In this document: positions 1-7,287 of the stretch, piece after piece
How the letters are laid out: each line of letters starts with the position of its first letter
Position numbering within the stretch: the stretch's first letter is position 1
Source: PGYR01 sp040264895
GTDB taxonomy: Bacteria; Bacteroidota; Ignavibacteria; Kapaibacteriales; UBA2268
Reading direction: 5' to 3'
Assembly (NCBI GenBank): GCA_040264895.1
Contig: JBDQHL010000017.1
Span: 1-27,474 of the forward strand
Length of the DNA: 27,474 bases
The notes under the pieces: generated by a model
Told to the model about the DNA's origin: nothing
Database searches by the model: none
Seen by the model: the letters and a program-made list of their open reading frames with translations, nothing else
Position numbers and translations under genes: made by a program

Positions 1-2
1 CA

Positions 3-683
3 TATCAAGATAATGAAAACACATTCAGTTTAGAGATAGAATACAATGCCTTGATGTTAGATATGAAAGCATTGATTACTGACAACTCTATTTTAGATGG
101 AACTAATGCTACATTTATTAACCAACTTAACAATGAAAATTTCAGAGCATCTTCCTTAGATATCACTTTTGAATATGAGCTTTCCCCTATTGATGAGGGT
201 ATATTATGCTATATTCAATTCGAAATATTAGCAGGCCCAGATGAGAGAGCAGCTGTAAATTCAAAGAGCTTCAGCTTAAACCAGAATAACACTGATGCAG
301 TTTTTGATTCTGGAATAATAACAATACCCGAACCAGTACAAGAAGTTGACAAATCATATATTTCGGATTTCTACCCTAACCCTTTTAATACATTTGCCCA
401 AGCAAAAATTGAGTTTACTAAACCAACAAGAATAAAATTAGCTACCTACAATATTGGTGGTTCTAATATGCTTAGTAGTTTCTGTTACGAAGATTGTTTA
501 GAACGACATTTCCGACTTCTAGACAGCGAGGGTAATACTTTCGATGGTACTGAACTTTTGATGCAAGGGGAATATACTCTAGAGTTAAGCAATGACAATT
601 TCTCTTTAGCTGCAGGTGCTTACTTGTTAGTCATACAAACTGACTTCAAAGTATTGAAACAAAGATTCATGGTGATTAAATGA
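3..683 (+). CDS. T9SS-secreted surface protein, 5'-truncated by the window edge
   Basis: The reading frame is open from the first bases of the window, so the true start lies upstream; a start near position 51 would be artificial. The C-terminal 90 or so residues look like a type IX secretion sorting domain (type A): a YPNPF motif, alternating beta-strand patterns and a final strand ending in FMVIK. That signal would carry the protein through the outer membrane for surface attachment or release. The preceding 100 residues are beta-rich and resemble a cohesin-like fold, a weak inference; the long gene at 11749-16356 has a similar stretch before its own sorting domain. The stop overlaps the next start as ATGA, which implies translational coupling. 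The function of the missing N-terminal part cannot be judged. Confidence 0.8.
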   Translation, partial: YQDNENTFSLEIEYNALMLDMKALITDNSILDGTNATFINQLNNENFRASSLDITFEYELSPIDEGILCYIQFEILAGPDERAAVNSKSFSLNQNNTDAVFDSGIITIPEPVQEVDKSYISDFYPNPFNTFAQAKIEFTKPTRIKLATYNIGGSNMLSSFCYEDCLERHFRLLDSEGNTFDGTELLMQGEYTLELSNDNFSLAAGAYLLVIQTDFKVLKQRFMVIK

Positions 684-3043
684 GAAAAATTGCCATAGTA
701 ATAATGCTAATCATTGCAACTGCTTTTTCTGTTTTCGCTCAAGTTGATAGGGACAAGGTATTAACTGAAAAAAGTCCTGAGGGAACTGAGTTTTGGTTAT
801 GTTTTATGCGTAACCATAACAATGCTACTCGCGACAATCCTAATGTAACACCACTGGACTTGAAGCTTTTCCTTACATCTGATAAAGATGCTAATGTAAA
901 AATAAGAATAAAGAGTATTGGTTTCAGAGAAGATATTTTTGTAAAAGGTGGAACTGTAAAAGCAATACAAGTTTCAAATTTAGCACAAGTTACTAGCTCG
1001 GAAATTATAGAAAGTGGCAGAGGTATTCATGTTACTTCCGATGTTCCAATTTCAGTATATGGCTTAAACAGAAGAAAACTAACTACTGACACTTTTATGG
1101 GGTTCCCTGTAAATGTGTTAGGACAAACATATAGAGTGATGTGTTACGATGTGTCAATAAAGCTAATGGCTGAGTTTGCAGTAGTCGCAACAGAAGATAG
1201 CACTGAAGTAGTAATTACTCCAACGGTCGATACTGATGGCGGCCATAAGCGAGGTGTTCCATTCAAAGTTATGTTAAATAAGGGTGATGTATATCAAGTA
1301 GCAGCTTCAAACTATGAAAATTGCATAGATGACTGCGATTTAACTGGTTCATTAATTGAATCTGATAAAAAAATAGCTGTATTCAGTGGCCACCAATGTG
1401 CTTATGTTCCAACTGATGTAATTGCTTGTAATCACTTAGTTGAGCAAGTACCACCATTGAATTCATGGGGAAAGCACTTCTATATTGGAGCATTCAAAAA
1501 GAGAAGTTTTTACAATTACAGAGTATTGGCTAATGAAGATGGAACCAAAGTTTTTGAAAATAATAAGCTAATTGGTACTATAAATGCTGGTGAACATTTA
1601 GAAAGAGAGACTAAAAAATCTGTTCAAATAACAGCTACCAATCCTGTATTAGTAGCACAGTATTCCCAAGGATTTGACAATGGCGATAGAATAGGTGACC
1701 CTATGATGCTGTTAATAAGTCCCACTCAACAATTTTTGAAAAAGTACAGATTTGCAACTCCAGTTGATGGCTCATGGGAACACTTTGTCAATGTAGTAGC
1801 TCCAACAAACGCGCTTGAATCTATAAGATTGAATGGAATTAGACTCGATGTTAATAGTTTTAGAAAATTAGGGAACAGTCGTTACTCATTTGCACAAGTA
1901 GGTGTCAATTATGGAACCCACGTAATAGAATGTAGTGAACCGTTCGGTATGACAAGTTATGGATTCGGATTCGGAGATGACCGTTATGATGCTTATGGTT
2001 CGTTGGGCGGGCAATCATTTATGGAGTACATAGAAGTGCCCGATACAGAAGCCCCAATTGCTGATTATGACAACGGAGCTGAAGGATTTAAGCTACTAAT
2101 TAGAGATGATAGAAACAATGACCGTGGTGTAGCAAAGGTAGAATTTATGGACAATACAGGTTTCGACTTTGAGACATTAGATTATGAACCTGGAACTCCT
2201 CTAGTAATTTCTAATTTTGGTAGAGAGAAATATTCTAAGAATCAATCTGTTAAGCTAATTGCAACTGATATGGCTGGAAACAAATCTGAATATACACTAT
2301 GTTACTCATTCAATCAAGTTGCTAATCGTTATCAATATCAGCTGCAAGAAGGACATGATGTAAGCTGTTCAGAGACAATACCATGGGAAATTGGTGTTTC
2401 GTTAGGTTACAATTATGTTAATCACTTAGCAGACTTTAACAACACGGGTAATCTTTCTTCTAAAGGGACATTTTCTGACATTGCATCAACGTCAATGGAA
2501 TTTGGTGCTTTAGCTGCTTATAGAGTTGATGAAAAACTGAACCTAATTGGACGACTCAACTTTATGAATTATGATGGAAAGCTGAAATCACCTGATTCAA
2601 CAAACAGCTCAATCAGAAATCTGAATACTGGTGAGCTAGATAATTACAAAGAATCAATCAATTTTGAACTAACTGGGTTGTTTACAAATGTGGTTATAGG
2701 TATAGAGTACCTTATGACTAACAACATATACTTACATGGCGGTCTTCAGTTTGATATCCCACTTAGCAGTAGTATTGAAGCAGAGAAAGAGATTTTAATT
2801 CCAGAAGATTATGTTTTTGAAAATCAGACTAATACTTTAGATCTACCACAGACAGAGCTATCGTCATTGAATACAATCGGAATAGCTGCAAACATTGGTA
2901 TAGGTTTTAGAATAAATGTATATAATAGCACTCAGACATTCTTTGAAGCTACTTATTCAAACAGGCTAACCAATATGGTTGACGATGCTGATTGGATTGT
3001 CACTACATTTGGCGTTAGAGCTGGATTCAGATTCCCACTATAA
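680..3043 (+). CDS. IgGFc-binding-domain protein with C-terminal outer-membrane barrel-like domain
   Basis: 787 residues. A signal peptide (about 1-20, cleavage after SVFA) is followed by GTEFWLCFMRN (35-45), typical of the start of the IgGFc-binding N-terminal domain family, which runs to roughly residue 450. A Cys pair ten residues apart (C240, C250) precedes VEQVPPLNSWGK; the same arrangement recurs in the protein at 11749-16356. A short Ig-like segment follows. From about residue 570 the protein changes to alternating strands like a small outer-membrane barrel (SLGYNY, FGALAAYRV, VVIGIEYLM, YLHGGLQFDI, FGVRAGFRFPL) ending in an aromatic-rich strand. I infer a barrel-anchored surface or periplasmic protein, with no T9SS tail. 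Despite the family name, IgG binding should not be assumed. It overlaps the upstream gene by 4 bp and lies 9 bp before ccmB. Confidence 0.78.
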   Translation: MRKIAIVIMLIIATAFSVFAQVDRDKVLTEKSPEGTEFWLCFMRNHNNATRDNPNVTPLDLKLFLTSDKDANVKIRIKSIGFREDIFVKGGTVKAIQVSNLAQVTSSEIIESGRGIHVTSDVPISVYGLNRRKLTTDTFMGFPVNVLGQTYRVMCYDVSIKLMAEFAVVATEDSTEVVITPTVDTDGGHKRGVPFKVMLNKGDVYQVAASNYENCIDDCDLTGSLIESDKKIAVFSGHQCAYVPTDVIACNHLVEQVPPLNSWGKHFYIGAFKKRSFYNYRVLANEDGTKVFENNKLIGTINAGEHLERETKKSVQITATNPVLVAQYSQGFDNGDRIGDPMMLLISPTQQFLKKYRFATPVDGSWEHFVNVVAPTNALESIRLNGIRLDVNSFRKLGNSRYSFAQVGVNYGTHVIECSEPFGMTSYGFGFGDDRYDAYGSLGGQSFMEYIEVPDTEAPIADYDNGAEGFKLLIRDDRNNDRGVAKVEFMDNTGFDFETLDYEPGTPLVISNFGREKYSKNQSVKLIATDMAGNKSEYTLCYSFNQVANRYQYQLQEGHDVSCSETIPWEIGVSLGYNYVNHLADFNNTGNLSSKGTFSDIASTSMEFGALAAYRVDEKLNLIGRLNFMNYDGKLKSPDSTNSSIRNLNTGELDNYKESINFELTGLFTNVVIGIEYLMTNNIYLHGGLQFDIPLSSSIEAEKEILIPEDYVFENQTNTLDLPQTELSSLNTIGIAANIGIGFRINVYNSTQTFFEATYSNRLTNMVDDADWIVTTFGVRAGFRFPL

Positions 3044-3052
3044 AATAGACTA

Positions 3053-3724
3053 ATGGAAGTACTAAAAAGAATAAACGGAGTACTACAAAAGGAGCTAAAG
3101 ACGGAATTCAAAAACCTATCTTCTGCTTCTGCTGTATTTCTTTTTGTACTTACGTCAGTAATAATTATTAGCTATGCTATATCTGCTAAGCATATCTCCG
3201 ATGAGTTATTTGCAGGTATTACTTGGGTACTTATTTTCTTCACCTCAATGATCGGACAATCAAGAATATTTGTCAATGAGGAAGAAAGAGATACATGGCT
3301 ATTTCTTAAAATCAACTCAGATTCAACAAGTATATTCTTTGGAAAAATATTATACAACATCTTATTTGGATTAGTAGCCAATTCACTGGGAGTCTTTCTA
3401 CTAATACTATTTAATTCTAATTTTGAGATTGCTCACATGGACTTGTTCTGGTTATGTGTGTTAGTTGGTAGTTTTGGTATTTCAGCTTCATCTACAATTA
3501 TTTCTGCACTAATAGCAAAGTCATCTTCAAAAGGTGCTCTCTTCCCAGTTCTTGCTTTCCCGCTACTTTTACCAATATTATTATTAGCTATAGATGCTAC
3601 AATATTGAGCATAGTTGGTGCATCATTTGACAGAATATATGCTGACATAAATATGATTATTGGATACGGAGGAGCTGTTGCCACTGCATCTTATCTATTA
3701 TTTGATTTCATTTATAAAGATTGA
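3053..3724 (+). CDS. ccmB: CcmB-like heme/cytochrome c maturation ABC exporter membrane subunit
   Basis: 223 residues, the usual size for CcmB. About six hydrophobic segments can be seen, with the family-like pattern of an N-terminal amphipathic stretch (LQKELKTEFKN), TWVLIFFTSMIGQSRIF and then NEEERDTWLF at the first cytoplasmic loop. In cytochrome c maturation system I, CcmB is the permease partner of the ATPase CcmA and works with CcmC and CcmD in heme handling at the inner membrane. No ccmA, ccmC or ccmE is nearby. The gene lies 9 bp after an IgGFc-domain gene and is followed by a terminator, so it is probably cotranscribed with surface-protein genes. A generic ABC-2-type permease is the alternative, but the length and loop pattern favour CcmB. 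Confidence 0.8.
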   Translation: MEVLKRINGVLQKELKTEFKNLSSASAVFLFVLTSVIIISYAISAKHISDELFAGITWVLIFFTSMIGQSRIFVNEEERDTWLFLKINSDSTSIFFGKILYNILFGLVANSLGVFLLILFNSNFEIAHMDLFWLCVLVGSFGISASSTIISALIAKSSSKGALFPVLAFPLLLPILLLAIDATILSIVGASFDRIYADINMIIGYGGAVATASYLLFDFIYKD

Positions 3725-3739
3725 TTACAAAAGCAAAAA

Positions 3740-3770
3740 CTACTCAATTATTATTGTGTGGCTTTTTTTT
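3740..3770. terminator. Bidirectional intrinsic terminator between ccmB and moxR
   Basis: CTACTCAA (3740-3747) pairs with TTGTGTGG (3754-3761) with one mismatch and one G-T pair around the loop TTATTA. On the + strand C and T8 follow; on the - strand the stem is followed by TTTTTGCTT. It therefore suits the convergent ends of ccmB and the moxR operon. Confidence 0.7.
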
Positions 3771-3791
3771 AAATTACATTTCTTTTGAGAT

Positions 3792-4763
3792 TTATTTAAT
3801 CAATTCCGCAATTATATCTACTGTGTCTATTACCTCAGCTTCTGCGTTGAAATTAGTTACTATACGGTGGCGAAGAACTGAGTTTGCTACTGCTTTCACA
3901 TCATCAATTTCTGGGCTAGCGTTTCCTTTTATACCTGCTCTTGACTTAGCACCCAATATTAAGTATTGACTTGCTCTTGGTCCAGCACCATAGCTAATAT
4001 ATTTCTTAACCATTTCGCTTTCTGTGTGCTTTGGTCTGGTATTTCTTACTAGATTTACAGCGTATTCTATTACATTGTCAGCAACTGGTATTCTTCTTAT
4101 CAAATTCTGGAATTCTATAATCTTTTCGGCAGCTAAAACTTGATTTATCTTTTCAGAGCTTTCTACTGTCGTTGACCTCACAATCTCCATTTCTTCTTGC
4201 TGAGATGGATAATCAAGATTAATATTGAACATAAATCTGTCTAGCTGAGCCTCTGGTAGTGGATACGTACCCTCTTGCTCAATAGGGTTTTGAGTTGCTA
4301 ATACAAAGAATGGTTCATCTAACTTCAAAGTCTTGCCTGCAGCAGTAACTTCATGCTCTTGCATTGCTTCTAGCAATGCAGCCTGAGTTTTAGGAGGGGT
4401 TCTGTTAATCTCATCTGCCAGTACTATATTTGAGAATATTGGGCCTTTTACAAACCTAAAAACCTTGCCACCAGTTGTTCTGTCATCTTCAATAACCTCA
4501 GTACCAGTTATATCACCAGGCATCAAGTCTGGTGTAAATTGAATACGAGAAAAATCAAGGTGAAGAGATTCGGAAAGAGATTTGATAAGCAGTGTTTTTG
4601 CCAATCCTGGCACTCCTACCAATAAACAGTTTCCTTTTGCAAATAAGGAAATCAACAACTCTTCTACAACGGTTTGTTGACCAATTATAACTTTAGAAAC
4701 TTCTGATTTTACCTTTCCGATTGAGTCGGCTAACTCTTTTAGCAGCTCTATATCTTTTCCCAT
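3792..4763 (-). CDS. MoxR-family AAA+ ATPase
   Basis: 323 residues, normal for the MoxR family. The Walker A motif is GVPGLAKT (50-57), Walker B is IVLADE (113-118), sensor 1 is ATQN (156-159) and LDRF (174-177) is the conserved post-sensor motif; the C-terminal lid domain is present. MoxR proteins act as chaperone-like ATPases, usually with DUF58 and von Willebrand A-domain (Bat) proteins in envelope stress or metal insertion. None of those partners is adjacent: the gene is last in a three-gene - strand run after the Nudix and M16-like genes, 57 bp beyond the M16-like stop. The start is an ATG preceded by the purine-rich AGAGAAAG. Family assignment is firm; the client is unknown. Confidence 0.93.
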   Translation of the reverse strand: MGKDIELLKELADSIGKVKSEVSKVIIGQQTVVEELLISLFAKGNCLLVGVPGLAKTLLIKSLSESLHLDFSRIQFTPDLMPGDITGTEVIEDDRTTGGKVFRFVKGPIFSNIVLADEINRTPPKTQAALLEAMQEHEVTAAGKTLKLDEPFFVLATQNPIEQEGTYPLPEAQLDRFMFNINLDYPSQQEEMEIVRSTTVESSEKINQVLAAEKIIEFQNLIRRIPVADNVIEYAVNLVRNTRPKHTESEMVKKYISYGAGPRASQYLILGAKSRAGIKGNASPEIDDVKAVANSVLRHRIVTNFNAEAEVIDTVDIIAELIK

Positions 4764-4820
4764 TCTTTCTCTTATTTTTACTTTTGTATTTGTACTATTA
4801 TCAGATTGATACGAAAAGAA

Positions 4821-6215
4821 CTAATTATTGTTTTCAGTTCTATTTAGTATTTTCCCTTCTGCATCAAGTAATTCATATTTGTCAATGAATTGATCAAATT
4901 GTGGTGCTACTTTATCTACCTTACCAGCTATAGCTATCACTAAACCCTCTGGCTTGAGTAAGTCAATTTGTGCACTAAACAAATCATCACTTCTCATTTT
5001 TCTAATCCTACTATAAAAATCGTCATAGTAACTATCACCTAGTCCATTTATGGTCATTGTCACAAGCATCTTTGATATTTGTTTATAGCTTTCTGCACTT
5101 CTAAGGAAACTACCTAAGAAGTAATTCTTAGCTCTACTCAGCTCTTCTTCTTCTAACATCTCATTAGATAATAGTGACATTTCTTCAATTATATCATTGA
5201 CTACTTCTTGTGTGTTGGCTGCCTTAACTGAAGTACCAACTCCCAAAAGACCAGTATAGCGTGCTGAGCTCAAAGATGAGTGAACACCGTAGCTAAGTCC
5301 TTTTTGCTCTCTTATTAGATTATTCAATCGTGACATAAAATAGCCACCATAAATAACATTAAGCAAACTCAAAGCCGCGTAATTTTCATCCAATATATTA
5401 ATTGTAGGTTTGCCTACTCTAATAAGTGATTGGTTGTCAGAATCATAGTTAACCAGAACTAATTTGTTCTGCTCTCTTATAGTTATATCTTCAATCTCTT
5501 TTTCAATTATAGCAGCACACATGCTATCAATTATTTGCTTAGAATATTTAACTGCATCTGCTTCACTAATTGCCCCCGTTGCAACTATTGATATTCCTGA
5601 TTCATATATGTATGATTCCCAAGTATTCTTAATGCTTTTCCTATTTATATTGTCGATTTCATCAGCATAGCCATATTCTGGTGAACCATAGGGGTGCTCT
5701 CGGAACAGAGCAGTCATCATAGCAGTAGAAGATAAATAACTCGAATCTGCTTCTTCTTGTTGTTTCGCAGATACTAATTTTCTTATAGTTTTTTCTACTT
5801 CTTGCTCATCAAATTTAGGTTCTAACATCGATTCTAAGAACAACTCGAAAGAAGATTCAAAAACTTCGGATAGTGTATTGAGTTTAGCAACTGCATAATC
5901 TTTACTTTCATTAAAGTCAATTGATGCACCAAGATAGTCTAGCTCAGAAGCATATTCGAAAGCAGATCTATTTATTGTACCTGAAGATAACAGCTCGAAC
6001 ATAACTTTTGAAATACCTGGGTATTCTTCTTGCGCAGTTCCTTTATGAAATACAATCTTGAAAGAAACTAATGGATGCGAATCATTAAAATAGTGCATTA
6101 ATTCTGCACCTTTATCTAGAGCAATCCTTTTTGTCTTAGGTGCTATAAATTTTGGTATATCGTCACTTATTGGTGGGTGAGACCAGTCTATATTATTATC
6201 GTTTTTGTCTATCAT
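4821..6215 (-). CDS. M16 (pitrilysin/insulinase) family protein, non-catalytic type
   Basis: 464 residues with both halves of an M16B fold. The zinc-binding HxxEH of active members is replaced: at the equivalent place the protein reads GISKVMFELLSSGT (67-80), so both His ligands and the catalytic Glu are absent (K70, F73 and E74 stand there). The second half keeps LIREQKGLSYGV, whose Arg302 and Tyr309 match the R/Y pair by which non-catalytic M16B subunits help bind substrate. From the family I infer a partner subunit of a heterodimeric peptidase. The catalytic subunit, often encoded next door, is not in this window. There is no signal peptide, so it looks cytoplasmic. It starts 12 bp after the Nudix stop. 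Confidence 0.88.
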   Translation of the reverse strand: MIDKNDNNIDWSHPPISDDIPKFIAPKTKRIALDKGAELMHYFNDSHPLVSFKIVFHKGTAQEEYPGISKVMFELLSSGTINRSAFEYASELDYLGASIDFNESKDYAVAKLNTLSEVFESSFELFLESMLEPKFDEQEVEKTIRKLVSAKQQEEADSSYLSSTAMMTALFREHPYGSPEYGYADEIDNINRKSIKNTWESYIYESGISIVATGAISEADAVKYSKQIIDSMCAAIIEKEIEDITIREQNKLVLVNYDSDNQSLIRVGKPTINILDENYAALSLLNVIYGGYFMSRLNNLIREQKGLSYGVHSSLSSARYTGLLGVGTSVKAANTQEVVNDIIEEMSLLSNEMLEEEELSRAKNYFLGSFLRSAESYKQISKMLVTMTINGLGDSYYDDFYSRIRKMRSDDLFSAQIDLLKPEGLVIAIAGKVDKVAPQFDQFIDKYELLDAEGKILNRTENNN

Positions 6216-6227
6216 AGTTTCGGTAAA

Positions 6228-6866
6228 TTAAGAATTTTTACGAGTAAATTCATCTACTAAATGCATAAATTCACTCATAATTATTGCAGTTGCTCCCCAA
6301 AGAGGCACTTTGTGATGTACATCCCAATAAGGATAAGAAAATGGCTTTCCTTTATATTCGGTGTTTTTTACTTTTAATTTATCCTCACCATCAAATTTAT
6401 TTAAGTTTACAAAGAATGCTTCATCTACCTCATCAGGATTTACTTTTATTGGTGAGGGTTTATTCAATCTAGCAACTACTGGCTGAATTACACTATCAGA
6501 AGGCGGTACATACAAGTGAGATAAAGTACCTAATACTTCTATGTTGCTTGGTGGTATCCCTACTTCTTCTTCAGTTTCTCTTAGCGCAGTTTCTTCATCT
6601 GTCTCATTTGGGTCTTGTCTGCCACCTGGGAACGAAATTTGGCCACTGTGCTTTCTTAATTTACTACTTCTTAAGGTGAACAAAACATCCTTATTTTCCT
6701 TAATTAATAGCAATACTGCACTCCTTTTCGAATTAGGTCTAGGTTTGTTGCTATCCAACCTTTCTAAATCAGCAAAGGGAGCCATTTTTATATGAGCTTT
6801 AGAACCTGGCAATTCACCAGAAAGTCGTTCGTATAAGTAATTAAAAAATATATCTTTATTATTCAT
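6228..6866 (-). CDS. Nudix hydrolase, CoA pyrophosphatase (NudL/YeaB type)
   Basis: 212 residues from the ATG at 6866. The Nudix box is complete in spacing (G82, E88, then RETEEEVGI at 96-104). Immediately before it is the UPF0035 hallmark of CoA-type Nudix enzymes, LRSSKLRKHSGQISFPGG (65-82). Such enzymes hydrolyse CoA or acyl-CoA to phosphopantetheine and 3',5'-ADP with Mg or Mn. The open frame continues 57 bases upstream, but MNNKDIFFNYLYERL followed by LPGSKAHIKMAP is where homologues begin, and the extension would run into the divergent neighbour. It is first in a run with the M16-like and moxR genes. Its promoter must lie at least partly inside the neighbouring coding sequence. Confidence 0.9.
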   Translation of the reverse strand: MNNKDIFFNYLYERLSGELPGSKAHIKMAPFADLERLDSNKPRPNSKRSAVLLLIKENKDVLFTLRSSKLRKHSGQISFPGGRQDPNETDEETALRETEEEVGIPPSNIEVLGTLSHLYVPPSDSVIQPVVARLNKPSPIKVNPDEVDEAFFVNLNKFDGEDKLKVKNTEYKGKPFSYPYWDVHHKVPLWGATAIIMSEFMHLVDEFTRKNS

Positions 6867-6870
6867 AACT

Positions 6871-7185
6871 ATGACAATAAACGAAAAGATTAATAAAATA
6901 GTGGCAACTATTCCACTTGGCAAACTATCTACTTATGGTGACATAGCCAAAGCTATTGGTATGCGATCCTCTGCTCGCTATGTGGGTTGGGTTCTCAATT
7001 CTGGTAAAGGTAAATCAGAAATTCCAGCTCACAGAGTTGTCAATAGAAATGGAGAACTTACTGGCAAAATGCACTTCCCTACTCCAAATTATATGCGTGA
7101 AATGTTAGAAGCAGAGGGTGTAGCTTTTATTGGTGATTCAGGGGATATGAAAATCCACAGATGGTCACCCGAAGAAGTGAAATAA
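6871..7185 (+). CDS. Alkyltransferase-like DNA repair protein (ATL; MGMT-like, no active-site Cys)
   Basis: 104 residues, matching the C-terminal DNA-binding domain of O6-alkylguanine-DNA alkyltransferase. TYGDIAKAIG (21-30) and SSARYVGWVLN (33-43) give the helix-turn-helix and the Arg finger (R36). The active-site PCHRV motif reads PAHRVV (52-57), so the alkyl-accepting Cys is Ala53. Such ATL proteins cannot repair by transfer; they bind O6-alkylguanine and flag it for nucleotide excision repair. The start lies 4 bp from the divergent Nudix start, and N-terminal alignment to the family leaves no room for a later start. The call is secure from the motif; the physiological lesion is inferred. 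Confidence 0.92.
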   Translation: MTINEKINKIVATIPLGKLSTYGDIAKAIGMRSSARYVGWVLNSGKGKSEIPAHRVVNRNGELTGKMHFPTPNYMREMLEAEGVAFIGDSGDMKIHRWSPEEVK

Positions 7186-7216
7186 ATTGTCAATAATGTG
7201 ATGTATATATATGTTT

Positions 7217-7246
7217 TTTGAGTTAAGGGAATATTCAGTATATTTG
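7217..7246 (+). promoter_or_regulatory. Bacteroidota-type promoter for the serine-palmitoyltransferase-like gene
   Basis: TTTG (7217-7220), an 18-base spacer and TATATTTG (7239-7246) match the Bacteroides consensus TTTG-N19-21-TAnnTTTG apart from a one-base-short spacer. It lies about 40 bp before the start codon. The same TATATTTG octamer occurs upstream of the 27087-27407 gene. Confidence 0.55.
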
Positions 7247-7287
7247 TTTTTTAAAAATAGAACATAAGATTTGTAAAAGAGGTTAAT

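Noticed and set aside
6867..6923. N-terminal extension of the Nudix gene adding a hydrophobic stretch that looks like a membrane anchor
   Set aside because: It overlaps the divergent ATL coding sequence antisense; homologues start at MNNKDIFF, and the hydrophobicity is a by-product of the opposite strand.
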